A DNA stretch of 64,000 nucleotides from Loxodes magnus (GCA_946699065.1 CAMPDV010000083.1:744001-808000); one strand, 5' to 3'. Shown: positions 11,919 to 24,049, counted from the stretch's first letter. Made by a program: numbers and translations. The notes: generated by a model from the letters alone, not told the origin.

Positions 11919-12700
11919 TATAATAATAATAATAATAATAGATTAACGTGACTTCAGCTTCATTAGTTTTGTCACGAATCAAAAGTTTGTTAAATTAAAA
12001 AAATTTACCTTCTTTTTAAATTTATTTCATTCTTCGTTATCATGTCTCTTGACAAATCTTAATCTTTTCTTTCTCAGTATCTCTTCTACGTCGAATCCTA
12101 ACATACTTCTGTTGAAATTACTTACAGTCACTTGAATTTAGAGAGCATTCTAAGTAATTTGTAATCATTTTTTTATGAATATTCTGCCATCTTACGTTCA
12201 TCACAACTTTTTTAATTATACCATTATTTTTGGCTTTCGCATTCTTGCTTTTTTAATAAATACCAACAGTCTCTTATCTTGCGTCCCATTTTTTTACAAT
12301 ATTAACATGCGATTTTTCTTTTCCTGATAGTAAATTACTATGGTACTTTTGCTTCTATGTCCATCGGATCGATTCTTGATTTTGCATGATCTAAGAAACC
12401 CACTTTTCAGAAATTTGCTGATTTTATTATCGGAAAATCTCTAATTTTGCTTCGGTTACTTAAATTATCTAATTAATTTGTTCAGTCGAAGGAATAATAT
12501 TAAGTTGCTATTTGATCTCATTGCTATTGATGTGAATTCCAGAGATTCTTTCCTATAGGACTATTATATTTCTCTGTAGTTCTTGAACCGAACATTATAG
12601 CTTTTGGTTCTCATTTAAGAGAAATTCCAGATCGATTTAGTAATCATTTTAAGCTTTGCTTGGCTAGATAGGTGATGATTACTTTTTCAGGGCATTTTTT
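11919..12700 (-). mobile_element. CCHC-type ORF1-only retroelement, copy E3
   Basis: It follows E2 tandemly on the same strand. It reads as a coiled coil (LQRNIIVLQERISGIH and downstream) followed by a knuckle-like CQYC...C in which the His is replaced, so it is a decayed copy. The 3' end carries a 6-bp stem CGTGAC/GTCACG (11947-11976) immediately before about seven AAT units (11920-11940). The same position in copy E9 has GTGATT/AATCAC, so the two form a subfamily with a compensated stem. Confidence 0.65.
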
Positions 12701-13489
12701 TAAATAAAATTAAAAATATATTTATTTGCTTAGAAAGATAACATTTCTTAAATAATTTAAATTTTTTTCAAAATGACTAATATTCTATAATTACACTTAG
12801 TTTAGTCTAATTATAAATTGGTTTGATTTAAATTATAAGGATAATAATTAAGAATCATTAGATTTAAATAAAGTTATAATTAAATAATCAAAATGTGTAA
12901 TATTTTAATCATTTTTTCTCTTCTTTGACGCAGTTGCAAGATTGCTGTAATAACTTAATTTTGACATTAATGGTTTTTTATTTATAACTTTCAAATAATC
13001 TATTTTATAAAATTATTAAGTCCTAAGTTAAGGTATTTAAAAATTTGTATTAATCTATAAAATTATCTCTTAAAACTAGTTTATAGCAAAAGGAATTTCC
13101 TAGATATTGTATATTTTATTATCAGAATTGAAAATAATAATGAATTCTATTTTAATGATTAGAAAAAACTATTTAAAATTATATTATAGAATTAGTCATT
13201 TTTCTTGCTAAATTTATTATATTATTTTAATTTACTAGAAAAATAGTTAAAAATCTTATTAATGCTTATTTCCTATCTAAATTTTATGATTTTTAAATAT
13301 AGTTTTACAAAAAAAGTTTAATTTGAAAATTTATTTGTCTTTTGTGACAATTTGAAGGAAAGCTTATTAAAAAATGATTAATGAATTAAAATAATTTTAG
13401 TTCTATTAAAAATAAAGAAAATATAATGTGATAAAATAACAAAATTTATTTGAGCTAAATAGAAAAATATAAAATTATATATGACATTT
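12701..13489. other. A+T-rich DNA; trace of repeat F
   Basis: No gene is supported. Around 12925-12945 the minus strand has TTGCAACTGCGTCAAAG, identical to a stretch just upstream of repeat F copy 2 (near 44668), so a fragment of that family may be present. Confidence 0.3.
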
Positions 13490-14060
13490 TTAACTGAAAT
13501 ATTGTGATTAAATATTAGTCTATCTTATCTACTTAATGATGATATAAAAATAATAAAATTTAAGTTTAATAAAAAAGATATTTAAATTAATTTAATGAAA
13601 GTTTGATAATTATTTTTTATTTAGAATTTTAAAATGGCACCTTCAAAAATTGATGATTAATTTGAAATGCTTGGAATTAGCTTAGTTCTCACCGTGCTAT
13701 TAATTCCGAATAGTCTCTAAATGTACATAAATTGAGCTTATACTGATTAGTTTTTTGAAATGGGAATTCTACGAATAATGAGAAATAATCCATAATCGTA
13801 AGTTTAAAGCTCCTTCTAAGGTCATATAATCGTCTATATGTGTTTACTTTAAGATCTTGCATTCGAATCTTGATTTTAATAAATTTAGTGTATAAGTTGA
13901 CAAATAAAAATTTTGTTCCTGACATTCTTTGGATATTTAGTTAATTAATTTTTAAAATTAAATATTCAATCTGAAGAAGTAGCATGACCCTGCAAATTGA
14001 ATTGGTTTTAAATTTTGAAATCTGTAAACCTGTTCCTACTCAGAGAAAAGAGTATATTTT
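13490..14060. repeat. Duplicated segment G, copy 1
   Basis: It matches about 37690-38270 along its length, with conserved blocks such as GAAAGTTTGATAAT, AAAATTGATGATTA, TTAGTTCTCxCCGTGCTATT, TGAATAGTCTCTAAATG and GTTAAATATTCAAT. A short minus-strand reading frame (13689-13925, MSGTKFLFVNLY) is only partly maintained in the other copy. The moderate G+C island around the central block suggests a decayed gene or element; the family is unknown. Confidence 0.5.
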
Positions 14061-15200
14061 AAAGAAACATTTTTTCCTAAATTTTGTATTTTGATTTGAT
14101 AAAATTACATATATTAACTATAAGAGAAAGCATTAGTATTGAACTATTATTAGCTTTATTAATTTTTACAAAATATGGTATATTATAAAATAATAAATAT
14201 AAATAATTATAGAATAGCATAGATAGCTTATTCTTTGAATAACTATAAAAATGTTTAAATTATATCTTTCAAACATTTTATAATAAAAATATTTAACTTT
14301 TGAATTAAATTATCTAAAACTTAAAAGGTATTAGAAACACTATAATCTAGAAATATATATTTAATTTTACAAATTAAATTTAAGATCTAAAATATATTTA
14401 TACAAATTCTTTATTTTTAATATAGATTAAACTTTAGTTATTTATGGAAGAGAATTTAATTGAATTAAATTTTGATATTCTTAACTTTAGAAATTTATAA
14501 TAATAAAGTTATTATATAAAAATGATATGCAAAGAAATATAACTATTAACTAATTTTAATAAAATTGAAAATCTATAATTAGAATATTTTATAATTGAAT
14601 GAACATTTCTATATTATTATAATAAGTACATTATTTAATTTATTTCTTAATAGTTTTTAAACTTTTAAACTATTTTTTTGAAGACAATAATACAATAATT
14701 AAACTCTTATGAATATAAAAATTGTTTATATTAACTAATTATTTCAAATTTTAGTTTCATATAAATATTAAAAGATTTAAAATTAAGAATTATATGTATA
14801 AGCTAATAAATAGCTACTTATTTTTCTTATTTTATAATTCTTTTTATATCCTGTTTTTATAAACATTTTATCAAATTTAGTATTATTAATTTATCTCTTT
14901 ATTCAAATAATAAATTTATCAATTAAAATTATCTTTTTGTTATTTTTAAGAATGCTAAGATTTTAGATAATTTTAAATAAAAAATTTCCAAAAAAGTTTT
15001 GATTAAGAGCTAGAATATTAAATTTTTATACAAGTTTTAAAATTTTTATCTTATATTTAGTAAGAAAAATGCTTCCTATTTAAATTAAAATGTAGATATA
15101 AAATCTTATATAAGTTTTTAATTATTTCTCTTATTATTTAAAGATAATTTTTGTAAATGGACTATAAATTAAAAGATCTATAGTTAATAATTAATTTAAT
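14061..15200. other. A+T-rich DNA without a supported gene
   Basis: The similarity to segment G fades over the first few hundred bases (towards 14450). The rest shows no recognisable coding, RNA or repeat signal. Confidence 0.4.
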
Positions 15201-15209
15201 TTAACTAAA

Positions 15210-16795
15210 ATAGTTTGGGGAACAGATATTTGTTCTTATAGATTTTCTCTGCTTAATAAAGTTTCTGTTCTCATGAATGCAACTCTTCCTCATCTATAAA
15301 ATTTCTGGTTTCGAAATCCCTTATATACATTTCCTTGTCATCAGATCCGATAAATTATTTTTATTAATTTAATTCTTGTTGGATTTCTTTTAGTTTCTCA
15401 ATAATAATTTATCTTTTAGAGTTTTATTTTCTAATTTCATTTATTATGCTTTCTTCTTTCTTATCTATATTTGATTCTGTCAGCTTTGTTGCACCTAAGA
15501 TACCCTGCGCCTGCAAATTCTGTTAGAGTAGCAGTAAAGCTTGTTGGATTTCAGTAGGTCTTTAATATGTTTCTTCAGAGTTAATTTATATTTTCTGTAT
15601 TAATATTAAATTTACCAGATTTCTTGCAAAAGCAGTAAAATTTTATACTTTTCTTGAGATTTACAGGTTTCTCAATTTCCATAGTAATTGACGCTTCTAT
15701 TTGATTAAAGTTAATTTATTAAATTTTTTTGGAATTTATTCTCTATCTTTTTTCTAATTTATTCGCAGTTACTAAATTTCTTGTAATTATTTTTAATTTC
15801 TTTCTTATAAATTTTTATTTTATCTATAGCTATTAGGAGTTATGATTCTAACCGTTATAAAATTTCATCTTTATTAAGAACTTTTTATTTCTTTTGAGTT
15901 AGTCCAGAAAGCTTATTTTCATTCCAGAATGTTAATAGTGCTTTTTCTAGTACTTGGTGTATTGAGAGGAGAAGATTCCTTTTCTTTTACTCTTTCTATT
16001 CTTATGACTTAGTTTTTTTCTTCTACTTCTTCGAGTGTTTATTGCTTTAATCTTTAATTACTTTTATTTATAGTTAAAAATAAAAATAAAAAAGGAAAAA
16101 TTAAGTTTATAGTCTTAGAAGAGAACTTCACAACTAATTTCCATATGACCACACTCTCTTCAAATTTAAAGGATTACTAGGACTTGTAAGTTCGATATCA
16201 ATATCTTTTGCGAAATCCATTTTCCTTCAAGTTTCTACTTCAATTGCTATTATATTCTTATATTCTTGAGTTTAAAATTTCAATTTTCTTTCAGCAATAA
16301 ATCTTCTAACATATATAAACTAAATTCTTCTACGATATATTTCATCTCATTTACATCTAATTATTCAGATTCAATTTTCATTAGAATGCTTGATTATTAA
16401 TCTTATTCTTTTTTTTAATTACTGCTTGCTATTATTCTTACATTTCTTAAAGTTGTTTTATTTGATATTAAAATTATGCAAATTGAAATTCAAACATTTG
16501 AGGAACTTCATTAAATTGTTTATCAATCTATTCAATTTAATTACTGCTTATGATTAAATTTTATTGAGTGCTTCTTCCATGGATGTGAATTAAAGTTCTA
16601 GTTATTCAGTTAGTTTTTCTCCATGATTCCTAATGTTTATATCCTTTATCTTTGTTATTTTAATTCTTATTGTATATTAGTTATTCGTATTTGCATCAAC
16701 TATGCATAAGCTTCCCTAGATAATTTCCCTTAAGCTTACTGAACTCTTATTTTGATAAGTCTATTATTCTTTTTTATGAATGAGCCAAAAGAGGA
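15210..16795 (-). CDS. Large coiled-coil protein gene or element, disrupted
   Basis: Read from 16795 downward, the minus strand carries long Gln/Lys/Glu-rich coiled-coil segments (QELKQQRQRIQTLGIMEK; SMEEALNKIQSQAV), a short FYCFCKK patch near 15630, and a clean C-terminal section (TESNIDKKEESIINEIRKQN; GSDDKEMYIRDFETRNFID) ending near YLFPKLF. The segments are not all in one frame, so introns or decay are present. The TMEIEKP motif before the Cys patch resembles the PMEIEN motif of the CCHC retroelements, but no (AAT)n tail is seen and the unit is twice as long. It is either a diverged member of that family or a host coiled-coil protein. Confidence 0.45.
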
Positions 16796-17313
16796 CTATT
16801 TCTTATTTGGCCTTTAATTTAATTTAATAAATAATATAAATACCAAAGATAAATATTTAATGCTATATTTAAAAGGTGGGAGATTATAGTGTAAAAAGAT
16901 AGTAATTAAATGATATGATAATTATATTAGAAATAATTAAGAAGTTATATATATCATATTATTAATTTAATATTTAATTTACTTAAATTATTATATTTTA
17001 TCACAAATAATAAAAGTTATTACTATATTGATTTCCATATAGCAAGAAGATTAATTAAATAACTTAATTAATTATTTTCATTTGCTAAATAAGTTTAGAA
17101 CTATTTATTGCAAGAAAGTTTATTTTTAGTGATAGATAGATTATTTAATTTCTAAATAATAAGCATTTTTGCTATAAAATTAAAAGAATTATATAATTTT
17201 ATAAAATAATTATTTAATTGATATCTATGTATAAAATTACTTTTTAATTAATAACTTTTAATTATTTTTACTAAAATCAATTTATAACTCACTTATTCGT
17301 ATTAAAGTAAGAA
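16796..17313. other. A+T-rich spacer upstream of tRNA-Gly
   Basis: No gene is seen. The last bases before the tRNA (AGTAAGAA) are the same at all three tRNA-Gly copies. Confidence 0.35.
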
Positions 17314-17384
17314 GCACAATTGGTTTAGTGGTAGAATGCATGATTCCCATTCATGCGACCCGGGTTCGATTCCCGGATTGTGCA
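17314..17384 (+). tRNA. tRNA-Gly (anticodon CCC), copy 1
   Basis: A 71-nt cloverleaf: acceptor GCACAAT/ATTGTGC with discriminator A, a D-arm with AGTGGTAGA, anticodon stem CATGA/TCATG enclosing TTCCCAT (anticodon CCC), and T-arm CCGGG/CCCGG with TTCGATT. The A box (TGGTTTAGTGG) and B box (GGTTCGATTCC) are intact, and a TTTT terminator follows directly. It is identical to the copies at 36938 and 52889. The right flank resembles that of copy 2 for about 150 bases, so these two share a duplication. Confidence 0.97.
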
Positions 17385-18489
17385 TTTTGTAACATTATTA
17401 TTATGTAATAGAAATATTTAATAACTAGATATTTTTCTTTGTTCGTCTTAATATGATTTAATCCGAAAAAATATCTAAACAATTTATTTAATTAAACTTA
17501 ATACTAAAAATAATAATTCTATTACTTTTATTTAGATATTTTTAAAGCTTTTATTTAAGTCCTTTTCCTAGTTCTTATGTATTTTAAATTAAAAATAAAT
17601 TGTCTAACTGCAATAAAGTTTAAACTTAGATTTATAATTCTTAAGAAATAAATTTAGCCTAGCATTAATCTAAAAATCTATATTAATAGTATTTTAACTA
17701 AATGCTTCTATTATATATTTAATAAACAATTTTAACTTAATTCTAATCCTATCAAAATAAACCAGGAAATGTCTATATTTCAATGATACTAAACCTTTAT
17801 TCTTTCATTGCTATGCTAAAACAGTATAAAGTAGATATTCGCTGCTGTAATGGAATCAATTTTTAAACCTGTTTTATTTAAAGCTAGAATAGCATTTAGA
17901 TATATGGTAAATTTAATCATAATTTAAAATAAAAACTCTTATAAAAGAGCAAGCAAAATTATCTTAATTGTAAAATATCATAAAATAAAATAAAAAATTA
18001 AACAATTACCTTAATATGTTTTTAGTTATTAGATCTAAATTATTATTAAATTACAATAAATACAAATATATCTCCTAACTTTATATTTATTATAAATTAT
18101 CTTTATTTTCATAAAATTAGTAAGCTATAAATAAAATAATAGCTTCTAGCTTAAATATATATAAAGCTATTGATAGTTTTATATATTATTAATTTATTTT
18201 AAATTTGCTTAATCTATTTACATTTCTTTTAAGATATTTTTTAACGTTATACTTAAAAAACTTGGTAGATTTTATCATTTTTTAGTTTACTGTTTTCTTA
18301 TTCTGCAGTTTCTACTTCTTAAAAGATCAGATTCCTCCTATCTACATCTAGCCTTTATTATGAATTTCCGAGTTAAGGATATTTATTGAATGAATCAACA
18401 TTTATAGATTTAGATGATATTAATTAAATAATAACACTTTCCTATTTTTATACTTTATGAATTTTATTTAATTAACCTTTACGAAAATT
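17385..18489. other. A+T-rich DNA; tRNA flank duplication
   Basis: Bases 17400-17530 align with 37020-37145 downstream of tRNA-Gly copy 2 (shared TTATTTAATTAAA, AAAAATAATA and TCTATTA blocks). Beyond that I see no gene. Confidence 0.35.
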
Positions 18490-18765
18490 CTTTTTATGTT
18501 TAAACTCTTCAAAATTATAGATCATAAATGTAGTAGGAATAAAATACAATGAGCAATAGCTTTATTTTATTTCACCAGTTCATCCAAAAGCAATGTAAAC
18601 TTAAATAAACCTTAACTCATTTATTCTGTTTCTCTTTAAAGTTATTAAATAGTAAATTAATAAATATCTCCACATTTATAAATAAGACGTCAATTTTTAT
18701 AGATTTAGCAGAGTTAACATTACCAATAACCACAAGACTTGAAATAAATGTATTCTATCTTATTA
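18490..18765 (-). pseudogene. eEF1A N-terminal remnant
   Basis: The minus strand matches the first 80-90 codons of the eEF1A copies: the nucleotides for GNV(D/N)S-KS at 18700-18730, ATTTATAAATGTGGA-like sequence for LIYKCG, and weaker similarity through the switch I region. Many substitutions and length changes are present, and no downstream domains follow. It is a truncated, decayed duplicate. Confidence 0.65.
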
Positions 18766-19143
18766 AATGACTTAGAACTTATCTATATAAAAAGATAATC
18801 TAATTAACTTATGAAGCTAAAATTTAATTTTTTTCAATTATTTCAGAAATAATTTCTAGAAATATCTGTTCCTAAATAATATTTATCATATTAAATATAC
18901 AATTTTATTAGATTTATAGTTATTATCTAGCAAAGTTCGATAAAAATAATTAGAAGAAAAGTTTGAAACTAAAAAATACATAAAATAATAATTATTTCTT
19001 TAAATTATATAGAGAATATTAGGCATCATTTAAGAAAATTAAATCTAGTTTTAAAAATAAAATAAGATGTATTATAAATTAAGAGTTTAACGCTATTTAG
19101 AAACAAAATTTTAGATTTTTTATTTTATTTTTTATAAAGTTTT

Positions 19144-19827
19144 TCAACTTATTGATTAAGATTTAATGTATTTTACTGAGGATTTTATAAGACTAATAAT
19201 ATTTCCTTGGCTGTAACAACTAAATCCAGCATATGCATTTCCTTCTTTTATCTCTTTGATATCATTAAATGCTACTCCAAAGCTTTAATCTTCTATTTCA
19301 TAGCTTATATTTCCTTATATAGTGTTTATTATCATTCTTATTTTATAAGTTCCACTTTCTATTTTTGTTCCATAATTATTTCCTCCACCATTTGAATTAT
19401 GCCGTAATTATCCGTCACTTAAATAATAAGTCCACCCATCAGTAGAATCTGAAAAACAAGAATCGTAATTTTAAAAGCTTCCTTTACATACTCCTAGTTT
19501 TAAAAAGGTACCCTCTATAGCAGTATATTAAAAATCAAATGTATAAATTCTATTTTTCTTCAAAATAGGTTCTATTAATACTGAAGGGAAATAATTTTCT
19601 CCATTATAAACAACAGTTTTCTTATCCTAAAAGGTATAAGCTTTGGATGCTAACTTTTAACTCAATCAAATTTGGTTGCTACATAAGTTAGTAAAGATTT
19701 CGTATTTTATCATAGAGAGTCCCATTTTCGCTAGAATAAGAGCAAGTTAATTACCTTTGCCTTCTTTTGCTTTTCTCCTAATAAAAATAAATTAAGTTAG
19801 ATACTGCTATTTAGTTTATTCTTCCAT
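19144..19827 (-). CDS. SPRY-domain protein, copy 2
   Basis: A 227-aa protein in one frame, ending at TGA (19146-19144), with a TAA four codons earlier at the position aligned with the ends of copies 1, 4 and 5. It starts MEEQTKQQYLT and is closest to copy 4 (the N-terminal sequence, the AKMGLSMIKYEIFTNLC block and EGNAYAGFSCYS are almost shared). SPRY hallmarks are DGWTYYL, LRHNS, KIKM, GNISYE-like strand and FG-AF. The probable role is protein-protein interaction. The upstream leader also resembles that of copy 4, which suggests duplication of the whole transcription unit. Confidence 0.8.
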
Positions 19828-20162
19828 TTATAGCTTTTAAAAATAGATTTATATTTGCTTAGTTTCTTTATTATTGTCCTTAATTATAAATTTAGTTAAA
19901 TTAAAATTATTTATATTTTAGCTTTATTTGTTTATAATCATCTATATCTGAACTTAATTTATATTAAGATCATTTCTATAATTGTAATCAGAAGACATAA
20001 TAGATAAAAGTTATATATGATAGATTATTACATTTTTTTAAGCATAAAGCATTAATTTAAATCCAATTAAATAATTAGATTGAATTTAATCAATTACTTA
20101 CTTTATTATATTTCTACTATGAAACTTATCTGAAATTTATGTTTATTATATATAAAAAATAT

Positions 20163-20460
20163 TAATGTCTGCTAAAGTTCGGAGAACTAGTAGGTAATTT
20201 GATGCAATGTATACTGCTCTGTGAGTAATCTCGAACTAGATGTCACCAAGGATAAGGTTGGACAAACTCGGAAAAGCCTAACTTGCCGAAGGTTTTTCGC
20301 TAGTAGTATGAACGTTAGACTAATGGGCCATCTAATACCCTCGCCTACTGGTTCTTATTTGGTTCTTATTTAAGGAGACTGGAGAATTTTCATCAAGAAT
20401 AATTATTAATAAGTAGATTTCCCATTTGTAGAAGCTGTCCTGATTTATTGACTACCAGAA
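20163..20460 (+). repeat. Structured repeat family F, copy 1
   Basis: A moderately G+C-rich unit with homologues at 44715-45035 and, shortened and inverted, at 60762-60925. The shared core reads AACTAGTAGGTAAT, then TGxTGCAxTGTATACTGC, GAGTAATCTCG, ACTAGATGTCACCA, CTCGGAA, AACTTGCCGAA and CGCTAG. Self-complementary pieces (TGGTG/CACCA, CAGT/ACTG, ACTAGT/ACTAG) suggest a folded RNA or a SINE-like unit. It fits no RNA family I recognise. It sits directly downstream of the minus-strand retroelement A(-). Confidence 0.55.
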
Positions 20461-20484
20461 TTTTAACAAGAAGTATGAGAAACT

Positions 20485-21342
20485 TTTATTAAAAAAGTTA
20501 AAAAGCTTTGTTAAAGCCTTAGTAGTCAGCCATCTGACCTATTCTATCAGCTTGTCTCCATTAGTTTGTCTTGAATTTCTACTAGGCTTAGTTAGGCGGT
20601 GTAGCACTTCATTAGCGCACTTCCCTTTAATATTCTGAATAGCTTTGGTCTTGCATGTAGTCCTAATTATTTGTCCAAGGATTAAGATTTGAATTAAAGA
20701 ATTTTTTTCTATAAATGTTTCCGCTTTATGTTGGATATATCCTAAATAGTTTTCTAAAAATATCTTATTTATTCTTTCTTTAAATTTCGCTTAGTTAGTA
20801 GCAGTATTTTCATTGGTGTTATTTATTGTACACGTAGCATTTTATTCTTCTTTTAAACTATTATTCCTGTAACACTTATTTAATTTAAATTTACTACTTA
20901 TTTTAAATAAACGTTTACTATTTATTTTAATTTGAGGCTTCATTTTCTATTTCCATAGGATCTGATTAATTCTGTTAGAACGAAAATGGCGTTACCTGAA
21001 TTTATTATTAAATTTAAAGAATTCTTTGTTCAAGTTTGTTTTCTATTTCTTATGATGATTAATATTGTTTCTCAAGTAAAGACGTTATTAGTTTTTCTAA
21101 TTTTACTACTTTATCAGTGAGGTATCTATTTTTAAACATAAACTCTTTTAATGACTTAGATAATATTTCTATTTGAGTTTGTGTTGGAAGTTTTTTTAAT
21201 TCTGGATTTCCAAGTTGTTAATGTTCGTCATATCAATCATATTTCTCACTTTCACTCATTGCAATTATTTCGCTTTTTTTTTTAAAGAGAATTTTCCTGT
21301 TTAAATGTTTTGTTCAAAGTTCTGTTATTTCTTAGAAGCCAT
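20485..21342 (-). mobile_element. CCHC-type ORF1-only retroelement, copy A(-)
   Basis: Nearly identical to copy A(+) at 6378-7241 in inverted orientation, from MASKK at 21342 to the GCTTT-AAC-AAAGC hairpin at about 20503-20515, where it ends in an interrupted TAA-type tail rather than a clean (AAT)n. It shares the coiled coil, the PMEIEN motif and the Cys/His cluster with A(+); a few substitutions fall in the knuckle region. The left arm of the TIR element begins 40 bases beyond its start codon. Confidence 0.75.
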
Positions 21343-21380
21343 TTTATTATATATATTTCTAATAAATTTATTTTAAATAT

Positions 21381-21904
21381 AAATAAATAAATAAATTTGA
21401 TTATAGAGCAAGTAGCACTCTCGTTGGTGCGCAGCTCTTTAAAAAAAATGTTTCATACTGACAAGAATGTTTGTTACTGATAAAATTATCAGATACTGGT
21501 AGACCTTGTTCAATACTGGTATAATTATTCAGTATTGATAAAAGAGTTCAATACTGATATAATTTTAGAATACTCGTAATCTTTAATACTTGCTGGAGGT
21601 CCAAGGACATGGCAGGATTGTGTCTCATTGTATCACCAAAGCAGAGGACGACATGTGTCAATTATGGGTACTTAAATTCCCCACCTCTGATGAAGCTCGC
21701 AATATTATTTCTTTTTCACTCCAGAATAAAAAATAAACGAAGCAAGCCAAGCCAAGCCAGTGTCGAAGGTCTAAGAATCTTATGTCTCGAGGCCAAACCA
21801 AAGCAGAGGAAGACATAAAGTCGATTATGGGTACTTAACTTCTCCAACCTCTGATGAAGATGATCTTGTTGTTCACCTTCGAACAACTATGGCGGTTTTA
21901 AAAA
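21381..21904 (+). repeat. Left terminal inverted repeat
   Basis: This 524-bp arm is much richer in G+C than its surroundings. It contains a direct repeat of about 60 bases (around 21638-21700 and 21796-21860; shared AAAGCAGAGGA, GATTATGGGTACTTAA, CCTCTGATGAAG). The 69-codon open frame at 21609-21818 occurs identically in the other arm but is most simply a by-product of the repeat. Confidence 0.8.
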
Positions 21905-23000
21905 AAAATTTAATATTTTTTAATTTATTATTTAGTAAAAATATAACTACTAAATTATAAAATCATACTAGCCTTATTAAAAGTTAAAATTAAGTTGATA
22001 TATAAATAAACTTGTATTCCTAAATGATTAAGACTAGTAATAAAATATCCTATTAATTATTTTAAAGTAAGATATATATTTTATTTCTATAACTAAGAGA
22101 TAGAAACTTAAGAATTACTATAAATTCTTATTTATTAGTTTTATTTAAAGCTTTTTATTGCTTTGAACTTTGAGATGCTAAATTTTTAACATTCTCCTCA
22201 AGTTTAAGCCTTTTTTATATAATTTTATCATCTTTATTTTTTAATTATAATCTCTCAATAACAATAATGCTTTGTATGTTGAGTGCTTTTTAGGATAAAA
22301 TTATAAGAATAATATGAAGAATTTTAAAATATAGCATTAAGAAATAACTTTGTATTTGATTTAGTAAAAACCTCTTCTTTATTTATTTAAATTATGAACA
22401 GAGCTATACCAAGTTATTATAAGCATAATTTATTATTTTCACTAAATTCAATTAGTAGTTGTAAAGCTCTAAATTTTAATTATTTTTATATATCTAAGTC
22501 AGAAGAGATTTTAGTCAAATGGAATAGTATTTGTTGCCTTCTATATATTAAATATTCGATAAATCTTACCAGGAAAATAGGTAGAAGGAGCAGGTGGTAA
22601 ATCTATAAAATCAAGCGTTACTTAAACCTCTAGTTGATAATAGTATTAATAATATATTTATCAAGATTAAAGATTATCTAGCTGAAAGTTGAAAATAATA
22701 TACTTTAAGAACAATTTTAAAATAAATATAGCTATAAAAATTTAGAATAGGCTTTTGAATTTAAAATGAGTGTTAAATTTAATATATTTTAAACTATCCT
22801 AAAAAAATTTTATTTTATAATTCTAAAGATCAAATAATTGAAAGAATATTTTGCTTGCATCTTTTAGGAATCTTTCAAGCAAAAATTTAATATAATTGAA
22901 GCATATCTTTTTATAGATTTAGGAAATTTATAATTAAATTGTCTAATTTTATTCATAAACCTGAACCCTGGTCTTGAGTGATGTTTTATTTTCTATAAAT
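21905..23000 (-). CDS. Gene inside the TIR element, with a 29-nt intron
   Basis: The minus strand reads KHHSRPGFRFMNKIRQ near 22985, then a hydrophobic N-terminal half (SLFQIFIAIFILKLFLKYI), VTLDFIDLPPAPSTYFP, a 29-nt intron at 22569-22541 (GTAAG...ATATAG), and then EGNKYYSIWLKSLLTQIYKN. The frame continues to a coiled coil (KDDKIIQKRLKLEENVKNL; ASQSSKQQKAL). The intron is what brings the two good segments into one frame. A frame change near 22890 is unexplained (another intron or decay). No transposase signature is visible. It may be a captured host gene or cargo. Confidence 0.5.
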
Positions 23001-23152
23001 AATAAATTAAAATAATTGATTTATTTTAGCTAGAAACTAGGAATTATTTATAGTATATAAACTTAATAACTTTAAAAAATGCTTTCACTATTATATATAT
23101 TTAGCTTAGAGATATAAAATATGTTTAAAATTCTATTATTATAAAATATTTC

Positions 23153-23677
23153 TTTAAAACCGCCATAATTGTTCGAAGTGAACAACAAGATCATCTTCAT
23201 CAGAGGTTGGGGAAGTTAAGTACCCATAATCGACTTTATGTCTTCCTCTGCTTTGGTTTGGCCTCGAGACATAAGATTCTTAGACCTTCGACACTGGCTT
23301 GGCTTGGCTTGCTTCGTTTATTTTTTATTCTGGAGTGAAAAAGAAATAATATTGCGAGCTTCATCAGAGGTGGGGAATTTAAGTACCCATAATTGACACA
23401 TGTCGTCCTCTGCTTTGGTGATACAATGAGACACAATCCTGCCATGTCCTTGGACCTCCAGCAAGTATTAAAGATTACGAGTATTCTAAAATTATATCAG
23501 TATTGAACTCTTTTATCAATACTGAATAATTATACCAGTATTGAACAAGGTCGACCAGTATCTGATAATTTTATCAGTAACAAACATTCTTGTCAGTATG
23601 AAACATTTTTTTTAAAGAGCTGAGCACCAACGAGAGTGCTACTTGCTCTATAATCAAATTTATTTATTTATTTATTT
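23153..23677 (-). repeat. Right terminal inverted repeat
   Basis: The inverted partner of the left arm. The differences seen are single substitutions (for example TGCGCAGC against TGCTCAGC, and CTTCTCC against CTTCCCC), so the arms are young or homogenised by conversion. Confidence 0.8.
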
Positions 23678-24049
23678 AAAATCAATAAGTTAATTTCAAA
23701 TTTTGATAATGATCAATTAAGAATAATCAATAATTAGTAATAAAAAAGATTGCTAGCATAGGTACACATCAACTATATTTAATTACTTTTATCTACCTTT
23801 TTTATTATTTAGTTAACTAGTTTTTTATTCTAATTAGCATAAATTTAGAGACTAATAGAAATTTTAAATACTTAATGTCTTATTTATTTCTTCAATTATA
23901 CATATATTATTAAATTAAAATTAACCTTTTTTCATTTTTAAAATATACAATTAATATACCAATCTCTAATCTCAAATTAATATCTACGATAACTTACATC
24001 TAAGAGAATTTCCCATAAATACTAGATTTAAGTTCCTTAAATCTAAATT

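Larger units (their letters stand above)
21381..23677. mobile_element. 2.3-kb element with ~525-bp terminal inverted repeats
   Basis: Two near-identical inverted arms (about 1% differences by eye) enclose about 1.25 kb of distinct DNA holding a minus-strand gene. The outer ends are (AAAT)n followed by TTTGATTATAGAGCAAGTAG. The subterminal zone contains repeated TACTGATA/TACTGGTA motifs in both orientations, as expected of transposase-binding sites. No transposase, capsid or polymerase gene is recognised, so it is either a non-autonomous DNA transposon with cargo or a foldback element. Target-site duplication cannot be decided inside the simple-sequence borders. Confidence 0.75.

Noticed and set aside
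13689-13925. 78-codon minus-strand gene
   Set aside because: The frame is not kept in the duplicated segment at 37.9 kb, and it does not fit the code used by the surrounding genes.
21609-21818. 69-codon ORF repeated identically at 23236-23445
   Set aside because: Identity follows from the inverted repeat; the tandem sub-repeats and lack of other homologues argue against a protein.
21381-23677. Polinton or other virus-like element
   Set aside because: Far too small and no polymerase, integrase, protease or capsid gene is seen.
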